From: Caldilineaceae bacterium
Lineage (GTDB): Bacteria > Chloroflexota > Anaerolineae > Caldilineales > Caldilineaceae
Reading direction: 5' to 3'
Assembly: GCA_018003515.1 (NCBI GenBank)
Contig: JAGNDO010000030.1
Span: 1 to 58,545, forward strand
DNA: 58,545 bases
Positions 10,033 to 17,527 of the stretch are shown piece after piece; position 1 is the first letter of the stretch; every line of letters starts with the position of its first letter. Both the position numbers and the translations under genes were made by a program. The notes beneath the pieces were generated by a model. That model had not been told where the DNA came from. It did no database searches and saw nothing but the letters and a program-made list of their open reading frames with translations.

Positions 10033-10794
10033 ATGACCGAATCCACCATGCCCGACATGCCCGACTTCCCGCCAGAGTTGGCCGTCTTTGCCAACCATCG
10101 CTCCATCCGCTTCTTCAAGCCGGACGCCCTGGCCCCCGGCCACACGCAGTTGATCATCGAGGCCGGCCGCCGCGCCCCCACGGACGCCCAGGGCCACATG
10201 TACAGCTTCATCCGCATCACCGACCCTGGCCTGCGGGACGAGATCGCCACCCTGTGCGCAGATCAGCAGCACATCCGCGACTGCGCCGAGTTCTTCGTCT
10301 GCTGTCTGGATGTGTACCGCCTGCGCCAACTCATCGAGCACCGGGGCGGAGAGTTTGGCATGGAAGCCCGCATCTCCCTGCTCTACGGAACCAGCGACAC
10401 CACCATGGTGGCCCAAAATATGCAGATCGCCGCCGAGCTTCTGGGCTACGGCACCTGCTACATCGGTGCGGTCCAGAACAACACAGACGCCATCGCCCGC
10501 CTGCTGCATCTGCCCGCCGGCGTTCTCCCCCTCTACGGCCTCTGCATCGGCGTCATCGACGAAGAGAAAGCCCCCCGGCTCAAAGAGCGCATCCCCGGCG
10601 ACCTCTGCTTCTTCGACAACACCTACCCCCCCACCTTCCCCCCCGCCGACCTAGACCGGACCTACACCGCCATGAGTCCCCTGCGCGACTGGTACGCCAG
10701 CATCAGCCGCTACTTCACCACCAACGGCACCATGCACAACCGCGAAACCATCATGCGCCGTGCCTTGGATCAGCAGATGTTAACCCCCAAATAG
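10033..10794 (+). CDS. Nitroreductase family protein (NfsA/FRP-like, FMN-dependent)
   Basis: This 253-residue protein should use FMN and NAD(P)H to reduce nitro or quinone compounds. The N-terminal RSIRFFKPDAL and the FMN-binding stretch IIEAGRRAPTDAQG (about residues 38-53) are typical, as is LGYGTCYIGAVQNN in the central helix-strand and the small-residue strand PLYGLCIG. The C-terminal extension with RDWYASISRYF resembles the NfsA/FRP subgroup, where the tail shapes the substrate pocket. ATG 10033 begins 34 bases after the glycosyltransferase stop, so it may be read through from that operon, but the function is unrelated to glycan synthesis. Confidence 0.85.
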   Translation: MTESTMPDMPDFPPELAVFANHRSIRFFKPDALAPGHTQLIIEAGRRAPTDAQGHMYSFIRITDPGLRDEIATLCADQQHIRDCAEFFVCCLDVYRLRQLIEHRGGEFGMEARISLLYGTSDTTMVAQNMQIAAELLGYGTCYIGAVQNNTDAIARLLHLPAGVLPLYGLCIGVIDEEKAPRLKERIPGDLCFFDNTYPPTFPPADLDRTYTAMSPLRDWYASISRYFTTNGTMHNRETIMRRALDQQMLTPK

Positions 10795-10809
10795 CCAGTC
10801 AACCACACC

Positions 10810-10840
10810 CTTTTGCCTTTTGCACTTTGCCTTTTGCCTT
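10810..10840. repeat. 31-bp word shared with the helicase gene (inverted copy)
   Basis: The sequence built of CTTTTGCC and TTGCACTTTGCC units is exactly the reverse complement of 27554-27584, which lies inside the helicase coding region. It sits in the short gap before the NFACT gene and just precedes that gene's GAGGT ribosome-binding site. Confidence 0.85.
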
Positions 10841-10852
10841 GAGGTCTTACCT

Positions 10853-12586
10853 ATGCACTTTGACGCCCTAACCCTAGCCGCCGTGACCGCCGAACTCAAC
10901 ACCGCCATCGTCGGCGGACGTGTCCAAAACGTCCTCCTGCCCGACGACCGCACCGTCGGCTTCGAGATCTACGCCCAGCGCGAGCGCCGCTATCTCCTCA
11001 TCACCACCGCCCCCGAAGCCGCCCGCGTCCATCTCGTCGATCACAAACTACGCCGGGGCACGGACGCCACCCCCCCCATGCTCCTCCTCCTGCGCAAATA
11101 CGCTCGCGGCGGACTCCTGGCCGCCGCCCGCCAGCCCGACCCCACGGAGCGTGTCCTGATCATCGACTTCGACCACCCGGAGCACGGCGTCACCCACCTG
11201 ATCATCGAACCCCAAGGCCGCCACGCCAACCTGATCTTCACCAACCCCGGCAACCGCATCCTCGACTGCCTGGTCCGTGTCCCCCCCGGCCCATTCACCC
11301 AGCGGGTCGTCCTCCCCGCCCGCCAATACGCCCCGCCCCCGGCCCAGACCGGTTTCTCTCCCCTCACCCAGACCGCCGAGCTGGCCCACGCCGCCGTCCA
11401 CAGCGAAGGCCGCCTCTGGAAAGCCCTCATCGCCCACGCCAACGGCATCAGCCCCACCCAGGCCAGGGAGATCGCCCATCGCACCACGGGCGACGCCAAC
11501 GCCCCTGCAGCCGGTGTCGATCCAAACTCTTTGAAAAGCGAGTTGGACCTGCTGTGGTCAACCATCGCCTCAGCCCGCTGGGAGGCAGGTCTGGTTTTGG
11601 ACCAGGGGGCAGTCGTGGGCTTCTCGCCCTATCCGGTTCATTTCCGCGGAGAGTGGGCAGGCACCCCCACCATCAGCGCCGCCTTGGAGCAGTTTTATTC
11701 ACCCAAAACCGAGGCCGCCCAGCCCAAAGTCATCCAAGAATCCGACCCCTATGCCGGGGTGCGCGGCTCCGTCAACGGCCTGATCCGCCAATCCGAAAAG
11801 CGCGTCCAGCGTCAACTCACCTCCCTGGCCGGGGACGCCCCCGCGCCCGGCGAACCAGAATCCCTGCGTCTCCAAGCCGAATGGCTCCTGGCCCTCAGCG
11901 GCCAGATCACCCCAAACCAGCCTTTCTTGGACGTGCCCATGGGCGAAGGCGATCCCCTACACATCGACCTCGACCCCCGCTACACCCCCGTCGAACAGGC
12001 CCAGCGCATGTTCAAACGAGCCGGAAAACTGGACCGGGCCGCCCGCTTCATCCCCGGACGCCAAGCCATCTTGCAAGGCGACCTGGCCTTCCTCGACCAA
12101 CTGCGCACGGACCTGGCCCTGGCCCAAAGCCAGCCGGAGATCGCCGCCGTCCAAGAGGAGCTGCGGGACGCCGGTTTCATCCGCCGCCGCCGCAAACACG
12201 ACGCCCCCCGATCCGGCAAAGCCATCTCCCTCTTTCTGCGCTACCTCAGCGACGACGGCTTCCCCATCCTCGTGGGCCGCAATGCCCGCCAAAACGAGAT
12301 CGTCACCTTCGGCGAAGCCAAGGCCGACGACCTGTGGCTCCACGTGCGGGACATGCCCGGCGCCCATGTCGTCATCCGTAGCAGCGGTCGCCCCGTCAGC
12401 GCCGAAACCCTGCAAGCCGCTGCCCAACTCGCCGCCTTCCACTCCCGGGCCCGGGACGAACGGGCCGTGGCCGTCATGGTCACCGAGCGCCGCCACGTCA
12501 GCCGCGCCCCCGGCGGCCGCCCCGGCCTCGTCCACGTCCGCACCAGCGAAACCATCACCGTGCCGGGGGAAGATCCGCAGATCTAA
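10853..12586 (+). CDS. rqcH: RqcH/NFACT-family ribosome quality control factor
   Basis: This 577-residue protein belongs to the NFACT (Rqc2/FbpA/RqcH) family, which binds 50S subunits with peptidyl-tRNA and recruits tRNA-Ala to add a C-terminal alanine tail to stalled chains (established for Bacillus RqcH). The N-terminal NFACT-N domain begins FDALTLAAVTAELN and contains the conserved IEPQGRHANLIF strand near residue 118. A central region with HhH and coiled-coil character follows, and the C-terminal NFACT-R domain (about 460-577) contains GRNARQNEIVTF, DDLWLHVRDMPGAHVV and a final RAPGGRPGLVHVR strand. Length matches family members. ATG 10853 has a GAGGT ribosome-binding site ten bases upstream. 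It starts 58 bases after the nitroreductase. Confidence 0.9.
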   Translation: MHFDALTLAAVTAELNTAIVGGRVQNVLLPDDRTVGFEIYAQRERRYLLITTAPEAARVHLVDHKLRRGTDATPPMLLLLRKYARGGLLAAARQPDPTERVLIIDFDHPEHGVTHLIIEPQGRHANLIFTNPGNRILDCLVRVPPGPFTQRVVLPARQYAPPPAQTGFSPLTQTAELAHAAVHSEGRLWKALIAHANGISPTQAREIAHRTTGDANAPAAGVDPNSLKSELDLLWSTIASARWEAGLVLDQGAVVGFSPYPVHFRGEWAGTPTISAALEQFYSPKTEAAQPKVIQESDPYAGVRGSVNGLIRQSEKRVQRQLTSLAGDAPAPGEPESLRLQAEWLLALSGQITPNQPFLDVPMGEGDPLHIDLDPRYTPVEQAQRMFKRAGKLDRAARFIPGRQAILQGDLAFLDQLRTDLALAQSQPEIAAVQEELRDAGFIRRRRKHDAPRSGKAISLFLRYLSDDGFPILVGRNARQNEIVTFGEAKADDLWLHVRDMPGAHVVIRSSGRPVSAETLQAAAQLAAFHSRARDERAVAVMVTERRHVSRAPGGRPGLVHVRTSETITVPGEDPQI

Positions 12587-12598
12587 GCCGTTGCCCAC

Positions 12599-12663
12599 AC
12601 CTGCCCGGAATGGGCCAGCACTTCTCGTTCTATCCAAGATCGTGCGGCCCATTCCGGGCAGGT
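12599..12663. repeat. REP-like palindrome, ACCTGCCCGGAATGGGCC arms (copy 1)
   Basis: Two perfectly complementary 18-bp arms (12599-12616 and 12646-12663) enclose a 29-base loop. A second copy at 35397-35461 has nearly the same arms and a recognisably similar loop, and related pieces are found at 31045-31190. It follows the NFACT gene and could end its transcript, although there is no T tract. Confidence 0.85.
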
Positions 12664-12675
12664 AATTCGGCCCCC

Positions 12676-12732
12676 TTGAATTCAGTATGATATCCGTGCT
12701 ATACTGTGCATACTTGGCAGAATGTACAGTAT
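12676..12732 (+). promoter_or_regulatory. Promoter with operator-like half-sites for the Phd/PIN module
   Basis: TTGAAT (12676-12681), an 18-base spacer and TATACT (12700-12705) make a good sigma70-type promoter 52 bases before the antitoxin start. Three copies of one half-site surround it: CAGTAT at 12683-12688, ATACTG at 12701-12706 and ACAGTAT at 12726-12732. The last two form a 7-bp inverted repeat (ATACTGT/ACAGTAT). Phd-type antitoxins repress their own promoters, so these are likely operator sites; that assignment is inferred. Confidence 0.65.
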
Positions 12733-12756
12733 GTTCGTTTGGACAGGAGACAGATC

Positions 12757-13041
12757 ATGGGTCAACAAAGTATTGGCGTCACCGAAGCCCGCAACAATTT
12801 CAGCGAAATCGTTGACCGCGCCCACTATTTGGGCGAGACGACCGTGCTGATGAAAAGCGGCAAACCCGCCGCCGCCATCGTCCCATACATGCTTTTGGAA
12901 CAATGGCAACGAGACCGCGCCCAGCTTTTCGCTTTGGTGGACCAAGTTCAATCGCGCAATCTGAATATGGGTATGGACGAAGACGAATTGATGGATTTCG
13001 TGAACGATGCCGTCCACGAGGTTCGCACCGCAGCGGATTGA
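12757..13041 (+). CDS. Phd/YefM-family antitoxin
   Basis: This 94-residue protein has the N-terminal Phd/YefM DNA-binding fold: IGVTEARNNFSEIVDRAH (residues 6-23) matches the helix that follows the first strand, and ETTVLMKSGKPAAAIVPYMLL the strand pair after it. The acidic C-terminal segment (about 55-94, MDEDELMDFVNDAVHEV) would wrap and neutralise the toxin. A GGACAGGAGA ribosome-binding site lies just upstream. The PIN gene begins 34 bases downstream, forming a standard antitoxin-first operon under a promoter with repeated half-sites. Confidence 0.88.
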   Translation: MGQQSIGVTEARNNFSEIVDRAHYLGETTVLMKSGKPAAAIVPYMLLEQWQRDRAQLFALVDQVQSRNLNMGMDEDELMDFVNDAVHEVRTAAD

Positions 13042-13075
13042 CCCAGGAAGCCGACAATCACAAGGATCCCCATCC

Positions 13076-13507
13076 ATGCGTATTGTGCTTGATACCAACG
13101 TGTTGATCAGCTCCTTATTCAAGAAGGAGAGTACATCGGCCCAGATTTTGGCTCTGTGGCGGCAACAGGCCGTGGAGTTGCTCATTTCTTCCGAGGGGCT
13201 GGCCGAAATTGAACGGGTGCTCACCTATCCGAAGGTCCGAAAGCGACTGGTATACAGCGATGAAGAAGTTCACGACTTCATCAACCTCTTGAAGTGCGTT
13301 GGCACAATCATTCGACCAGATTTCATGACGCCTTTGGTTGGAGCAGACCCGGATGATGACAAATTTGTCGCCTTGGCTCTGACCGGCCATGCACAATATC
13401 TAATTTCCGGCGATGGTCATTTGTTGGACATCGGACGCGTCGGCGATCTTCAAATCGTCACGCCACGGGTTTTTCTGAATTGGTGGCAGACCCACAAGAC
13501 GGAATAA
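13076..13507 (+). CDS. PIN-domain toxin (putative RNase, COG1569 type)
   Basis: This 143-residue protein is a predicted Mg2+-dependent ribonuclease toxin. The N-terminal VLDTNVLISSLF carries the first PIN aspartate (Asp7). A glutamate in SEGLAEIERVL, aspartates in GADPDDDKFVALAL and the final SGDGHLL complete the four-acid active site, so the toxin looks intact. Its position behind a Phd antitoxin supports a toxin-antitoxin pair. ATG 13076 lies 34 bases after the antitoxin stop. A very long palindrome directly after the stop would end the transcript. Confidence 0.88.
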   Translation: MRIVLDTNVLISSLFKKESTSAQILALWRQQAVELLISSEGLAEIERVLTYPKVRKRLVYSDEEVHDFINLLKCVGTIIRPDFMTPLVGADPDDDKFVALALTGHAQYLISGDGHLLDIGRVGDLQIVTPRVFLNWWQTHKTE

Positions 13508-13510
13508 CCG

Positions 13511-13575
13511 TACAAAAACAAAAAGGGGTGGACAAATCTTCTGCGAAGATTTGTCCACCCCTTTTTGTTTTTGTA
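13511..13575. terminator. 30-bp perfect palindrome, probable terminator of the PIN operon
   Basis: A perfect 30-base arm (13511-13540) pairs with 13546-13575 around a 5-base loop (CTGCG). The stem core GGGGTGGACAAATC is followed on the plus strand by CTTTTTGTTTTTG, so it can serve as an intrinsic terminator in either direction. The arms are longer than a terminator needs. Confidence 0.75.
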
Positions 13576-13622
13576 AAATCCGCGGAAATCCGTCAAATCA
13601 GCGTCATCCGCGTTCTATTTGT
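13576..13622. repeat. Half copy of the AATAGAACnCGGATGACGC palindrome family
   Basis: Read on the minus strand this is AATAGAACGCGGATGACGC continuing with TGATTTGACGGATTTCCGC, nearly identical to the left arm of the palindrome at 18622-18716. Only one arm is present here, abutting the terminator palindrome. Confidence 0.75.
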
Positions 13623-13631
13623 TCCCCACCC

Positions 13632-14051
13632 TCACGACCCGAAATCTATATCCACCCCGCCCCGCCGAGACTTTTTCTCTTCCTGCTTCGCGGCCTTGGC
13701 CAACTCTTCATCGCTGCGCTGGATGGCGTGGTCGATCAGGGCCCGGGCGGCCAGCAGCCCCTCTTTGCGGGCCGCGTAGGCGTGGACCCAGAAATCTTCG
13801 GGCAGGCCCAGATCGTTGTGCTGGATTTCGTCCAGAAAACCCCCTACCCCTTCGATCAGCCAGAGGGTGGCGTTGAAGGCATCGGGCCGTTCGCTCTTGG
13901 GCTGCCGGGGCGACTCTTCGTGGACCGGCGCGTAGGCGGCAGCCGCGCGCTTGCGGGAACGGCGCTGTCCGCTCTCCGCCGCTTTGGGCTTGGCCCCGCC
14001 AACGTCAAAACCATCCGCCGCGCCGTTTGATGAACGTTTGTCCTCAGCCAC
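13632..14051 (-). CDS. Hypothetical protein, basic N-terminus, conserved helical core
   Basis: I do not recognise this 139-residue protein. The first 45 residues are charged and disordered-looking (SGQRRSRKRAAAAY). A helical core (about residues 55-115) contains FNATLWLIEGVGGFLDEIQHND and LPEDFWVHAYAARKEGLLAA, then a lysine-rich KAAKQEEKKSRRGG stretch. No signal peptide or membrane segment is visible. It starts 18 bases after the GNAT gene on the same strand and is probably co-transcribed with it. Confidence 0.6.
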   Translation of the reverse strand: MAEDKRSSNGAADGFDVGGAKPKAAESGQRRSRKRAAAAYAPVHEESPRQPKSERPDAFNATLWLIEGVGGFLDEIQHNDLGLPEDFWVHAYAARKEGLLAARALIDHAIQRSDEELAKAAKQEEKKSRRGGVDIDFGS

Positions 14052-14069
14052 TGGGTTTCTCCTCAGTCC

Positions 14070-15197
14070 TCACTCCTTTTGCCGCTCCACAATCACCCGC
14101 ATGACCGGATGGGTGCGGGCACCAAAGCGGTACTTGTACTCTTCGTCCCCTTGCATAAAATCAAATTGCTCGTTGCCGATGGCGATGGAATATTGGATCG
14201 CATAGGACAACAGCACCCAGCCGGGACTGAGTTGGGCGTATTGATCGGGATCATAGCCAGAATTATACAACAGAAGTCGCCGATTGTACTCGAAGGCGAA
14301 GAGGGTGGCGGCTTTGTATCCATCCAGGGTCAAAAAGAAGAGGCGGAGCTGGCCGGTTTCCGACATCCTGTGGGCGACAGCACGAAAAAAGCGCTTCATT
14401 TCCTGGGTCATGAAGGTGGCCTTGTTGGGATCACTGAGCATCTGAAGGCGGATGAAGTCATCCATTTCGGCGTTGAGATCATGTTTGGGCCCCACCATAT
14501 AGAAGCCCACCTCGGCCTCCCGCTCGGCCCGCCGCTGTTTGCGCCGAATCTCGTGGCGCTGCTTCTTCTCCACCTGATCCGTCAAATAGCCATCGTAGGT
14601 GGCCGGCAGATGGATGCTGGGGGCCACATCCTCTTGGAAAACCTGGGCCGTGTACCCGGCGGCGTTGAAGATGTCGGGCAATAGCCGATAGGTCAAAGAG
14701 ACATCGAGCAAATTGCACAGATCCAGCACATCCCAGGTGGGGGCGGCGGGGCTGTCCAGCCAGTGGGCCAGGGCCGCGTAGACCTCGCTTTCCCACCCGG
14801 CGGCGGCAATCAGATCCAGATAGTCGCTGACCTCCACACAGCCCACAATGTTGAGCTTTTTCTCGCCATCTTTGGTCTCGACGAGATAGAGGGGCGCAAT
14901 GCCGACCAAGACAGCCGTCTCTGGGCAGCGAAAGGCGATGATCCAGAGATCGCCTTCGCCCAGCTCTTTCCACCATAAAGTTTGCCATTCAAAGGTGAGG
15001 AAAAAGGTGTCAGACCGGCTGCGGGAGACCAGGCCATTCCACTCGGCGGCCAGGGCCAGAAAGCCGGTGGGCGCGGCGTCCGGTGCATAGGTGGTGACGG
15101 CCAGGGGACGGGGAGCCGATGGCGCAACGCTTTCGATGGATGGGTCCGATGGGTCCGTAGTCCGCAGATGCTCCGGGGCAGGCGGTTGACAAGTCAT
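14070..15197 (-). CDS. GNAT-family N-acetyltransferase (FemAB/BioF2-like, Acetyltransf_6)
   Basis: This 375-residue protein resembles the double-GNAT Acetyltransf_6 group seen in polysaccharide and cell-wall loci. A first domain starts near residue 40 (SDTFFLTFEWQTLWWKEL, typical of the family's N-terminal strand). The basic helix KKQRHEIRRKQRRAE near residue 195 matches the K-x-R-x-x-I-R-R substrate/CoA helix, and the final domain has LFAFEYNRRLLLYNSGYD and PGWVLLSYAIQ, then FDFMQGDEEYKYRFG, a strong family signature. Substrate is unknown; family members acylate sugars or cell-wall amino groups. ATG 15197 was chosen over a TTG at 15227. A good minus-strand promoter and a leader hairpin precede it. 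Confidence 0.82.
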   Translation of the reverse strand: MTCQPPAPEHLRTTDPSDPSIESVAPSAPRPLAVTTYAPDAAPTGFLALAAEWNGLVSRSRSDTFFLTFEWQTLWWKELGEGDLWIIAFRCPETAVLVGIAPLYLVETKDGEKKLNIVGCVEVSDYLDLIAAAGWESEVYAALAHWLDSPAAPTWDVLDLCNLLDVSLTYRLLPDIFNAAGYTAQVFQEDVAPSIHLPATYDGYLTDQVEKKQRHEIRRKQRRAEREAEVGFYMVGPKHDLNAEMDDFIRLQMLSDPNKATFMTQEMKRFFRAVAHRMSETGQLRLFFLTLDGYKAATLFAFEYNRRLLLYNSGYDPDQYAQLSPGWVLLSYAIQYSIAIGNEQFDFMQGDEEYKYRFGARTHPVMRVIVERQKE

Positions 15198-15232
15198 GAA
15201 TGGGTCCAATCTTGGGCAAGGTGACAAGAAAC

Positions 15233-15269
15233 GCGCCGTTTGGGCAATAATGCGTTTCCCAAACGGCGC
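15233..15269 (-). other. 12-bp leader hairpin upstream of the GNAT gene
   Basis: GCGCCGTTTGGG (15233-15244) pairs perfectly with CCCAAACGGCGC (15258-15269) around a 13-base loop. It lies between the minus-strand promoter at 15285-15313 and the GNAT start, so it would be in the 5' leader of that mRNA; it might attenuate or stabilise the transcript. Confidence 0.6.
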
Positions 15270-15284
15270 TGATGGTTCGATTTG

Positions 15285-15313
15285 AGTATAAGGCCGTCAG
15301 GGGCTTTTTCCAA
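15285..15313 (-). promoter_or_regulatory. Sigma70-type promoter for the GNAT operon
   Basis: On the minus strand TTGGAA (15308-15313), a 17-base spacer and TATACT (15285-15290) give a near-consensus promoter. Transcription would begin near 15278, leaving a leader of about 80 bases before ATG 15197. Confidence 0.65.
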
Positions 15314-15414
15314 GTAGGCTAGCTTCCTGGGCGGATACCTGGCCGCGCAAATGGCGTCCTGTTCCATGGTATACGCTTACCAGAGCTGTGGTCTGACAGG
15401 TCTGCCCGGCTAGT

Positions 15415-17271
15415 CTAGGGGTGCTTTGGACCCCGGTTGCGGGCGAACAGAGCCGCGACCACTGCGATTACAAAAATGATGAAGATCGCTCCGCCGATAA
15501 GATTGCCAAAGGTTAGACCAGTGCGGTCAGCTACCGGAATCATCGAAATTGGCGTCTGGCCTATGGGGGTGACGGGGCGGTTGCCGCCGATCTTCTCATC
15601 TCCCACGCGCTCCACGTTGGGATCCAAAGTGGGTGTGCCCACGGCCAAGGTAGCCACATCTTTGGCCTGATTGATCAGATCCGATGCGGTGTCCGCTACA
15701 CCCACTGCTGTCGCCAGCATGTCCACTGCTGTCTCCGCTGTGGCCGTGGCGATCGGCGTGCTTGTTGACGTGGCAGTCAACGTGCTTGTTGGCGTGCTTG
15801 TTGATGTAGTGGTCGGCGCGGCTGTTGACGTGGCGGTCGGCGTGGCTGCCGGGATGGGGGTGATGGTGGCCGTGGCGGTAGCCGCATAGGTGACACATAG
15901 GCTCACATCGTCCAAATAGGCCCAAGTCCGCGCCCCGTTGCCGTCGTTGTAAACGTTGAAATAGATGTAGAAGGGAGGGAACCCTCTGTAATCCAGAAGA
16001 GAATGTTCTTGGGGCGGTTCCCAACTATTGGTGTTGCGCAGACGGCGCTCAACAATCGCCAAAGTCGAAAGATCCCCGTTGAGCAGGATCAATTCTTGGC
16101 GGTCGTTGACGTTGCTGGGGTTCTCGTCCGGGGCTTGATCTGTGCGGAACTTTAGACGATAGTTCAAGTTGGCCGTGACAGCCGTTGAAGGGATGGAAAT
16201 CAATTGGCGCACAGACGAATAAGTCGGCACATTGATCGTGTTTGCATTCGATGGCACGCCCAGGCGCACGGAGCGAGTACCGCTAAAGTGTTCCCCGGTG
16301 TCATAACTAGCCGGATAGGGATCTTGGCCGAAGAACCAATCGCTATTGCTCTCAAAACCACCATTGGGGACCGGTTGACAGTTCTCCCCCGTTGGCACAG
16401 GTGTGGGCGTTTGAGTGGCGGTCAGCACCGGGGTGGGGGTGACCGGGGTGGCCGTGCCGCTGGCCGTGGGCGAAGGCGATGTGGTGGCTGTGGGGGTGAC
16501 CGATGGCGTACGCGTGGCCGTGGGGGACGATGTAGAGGTGAGCGTGCGTGTGGGCGTGGCGGTCGGCTGGTCATCACAGGCCCGCAAGGTCAGATCATCC
16601 AAAAAGAGGGCCGTGGTCCCGCCACCGCCATCATTGGTCACGGCAAAAAAGATGCGGATGCGATTGGTCATCCCCTTGATGTCATTCAGGCTCTCGCGCA
16701 TGAGCGGCCAATCCTGAATCTTGGCATCTATCTCATCATTTTTCCCATCACCGTTCATGTCCAAGATGGGGGTACTGGTTTTGGAGAACCAAATTCGTTT
16801 GAGAAATTGGTTGTTGTATGCGTTGTAAACATCCACATATTGCAGATCATTGCCCACATCGCCACCGCTGATGATAGACCAATAGCGCATGGACAGGGTG
16901 AGATCCGTGGTGGGGGAGAGTGCGAGGCTGGGAAGATCCATCGTCACCTGTATATAGCTGATGCTGGGCACATTGTCTGTGTCCACAATCCCCAAACGCA
17001 TGGATTGGGTGCTAAGATAGGCCCTGACCGTGGAATAGTCGGCGCTCACCAGTTCCCACCCGGTCTGGGTTTCAAAGCTGGGGTTGATCAACAGATAGTC
17101 AAGATTTTCGCAATGAGCTTGGGACTGCGCAGCGGGCAAGGCAAACGTCCCCAGGGATCCCCCCAGAAGCAGGGCTGTGGTCAATAGGCCAAGCAAGAAT
17201 AAGTGGTGGATGCGGCGCAGAAAAGGTCGCTGAGGTGACAACGCCAGTGACGAAAAATTGAAGGGTCGCAA
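15415..17271 (-). CDS. Surface-anchored protein with two carbohydrate-binding-like modules and Thr/Pro-rich linkers
   Basis: This 618-residue protein is exported: a basic start and hydrophobic helix (about residues 20-42, LFLLGLLTTALLLGG) are followed by AQSQAHC. Two related beta-sandwich modules begin INPSFETQTGWEL (about 66) and NGGFESNSDWFFG (about 305), each containing a GxRSxRLG-like strand and ending with YLDDVSLC-like or LDDLTLRAC strands, resembling jelly-roll carbohydrate-binding domains. Thr/Pro-rich linkers (about 237-292 and 464-514) separate modules, and a C-terminal helix (about 584-607) with basic tail RNRGPKHP anchors it. I chose TTG 17271 because AGGAGG precedes it by six bases and a consensus promoter lies just upstream; longer open frame to 17937 would cross that promoter and the ROK gene. 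It is related in architecture to the large protein at 40926. Confidence 0.75.
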   Translation of the reverse strand: MRPFNFSSLALSPQRPFLRRIHHLFLLGLLTTALLLGGSLGTFALPAAQSQAHCENLDYLLINPSFETQTGWELVSADYSTVRAYLSTQSMRLGIVDTDNVPSISYIQVTMDLPSLALSPTTDLTLSMRYWSIISGGDVGNDLQYVDVYNAYNNQFLKRIWFSKTSTPILDMNGDGKNDEIDAKIQDWPLMRESLNDIKGMTNRIRIFFAVTNDGGGGTTALFLDDLTLRACDDQPTATPTRTLTSTSSPTATRTPSVTPTATTSPSPTASGTATPVTPTPVLTATQTPTPVPTGENCQPVPNGGFESNSDWFFGQDPYPASYDTGEHFSGTRSVRLGVPSNANTINVPTYSSVRQLISIPSTAVTANLNYRLKFRTDQAPDENPSNVNDRQELILLNGDLSTLAIVERRLRNTNSWEPPQEHSLLDYRGFPPFYIYFNVYNDGNGARTWAYLDDVSLCVTYAATATATITPIPAATPTATSTAAPTTTSTSTPTSTLTATSTSTPIATATAETAVDMLATAVGVADTASDLINQAKDVATLAVGTPTLDPNVERVGDEKIGGNRPVTPIGQTPISMIPVADRTGLTFGNLIGGAIFIIFVIAVVAALFARNRGPKHP

Positions 17272-17312
17272 GGTCGTACCTCCTGGGTGGGGAGAGATGA
17301 TTGGGTAGGCAA

Positions 17313-17341
17313 ATTGTACCACACAGCCGATCCTGTCGCAA
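17313..17341 (-). promoter_or_regulatory. Sigma70-type promoter for the surface protein
   Basis: On the minus strand TTGCGA (17336-17341), a 17-base spacer and TACAAT (17313-17318) lie about 42 bases before the TTG start at 17271. This fixes the gene start well inside the longer open frame. Confidence 0.65.
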
Positions 17342-17440
17342 TCACGGGCAGAATATGTCAACCGCAAAAAGTATTTAAGCGCAGAGGATACGCAGCGGGC
17401 GCAGAGAGTGCAAAAAGGGGCTAATTTCTCCTCAATCTCT

Positions 17441-17468
17441 TTGGTTTTGCCCTTTCCTGTGATACACT
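17441..17468 (+). promoter_or_regulatory. Possible promoter for the ROK kinase operon
   Basis: TTGGTT (17441-17446) and TACACT (17463-17468) are separated by 16 bases, about 60 bases before ATG 17528. Just upstream (17375-17415) is a CGCAGAGnnnnCGCAG repeat word of the sort common in intergenic DNA. Confidence 0.4.
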
Positions 17469-17527
17469 CCCCAATAATATCAGCCCATATCGCCCTGTAT
17501 GCATGAAACCTAAAAACGAGGAACACT

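Noticed and set aside
15285-15414. Possible cyclic di-GMP or other riboswitch before the GNAT gene.
   Set aside because: The GGACGC-like core does not continue with the conserved class I consensus, and most of it lies upstream of the promoter, so it is not in the transcript.
16204-17187. A 327-codon plus-strand open frame opposite the surface protein.
   Set aside because: Antisense shadow of the Thr/Pro-rich and jelly-roll coding region.
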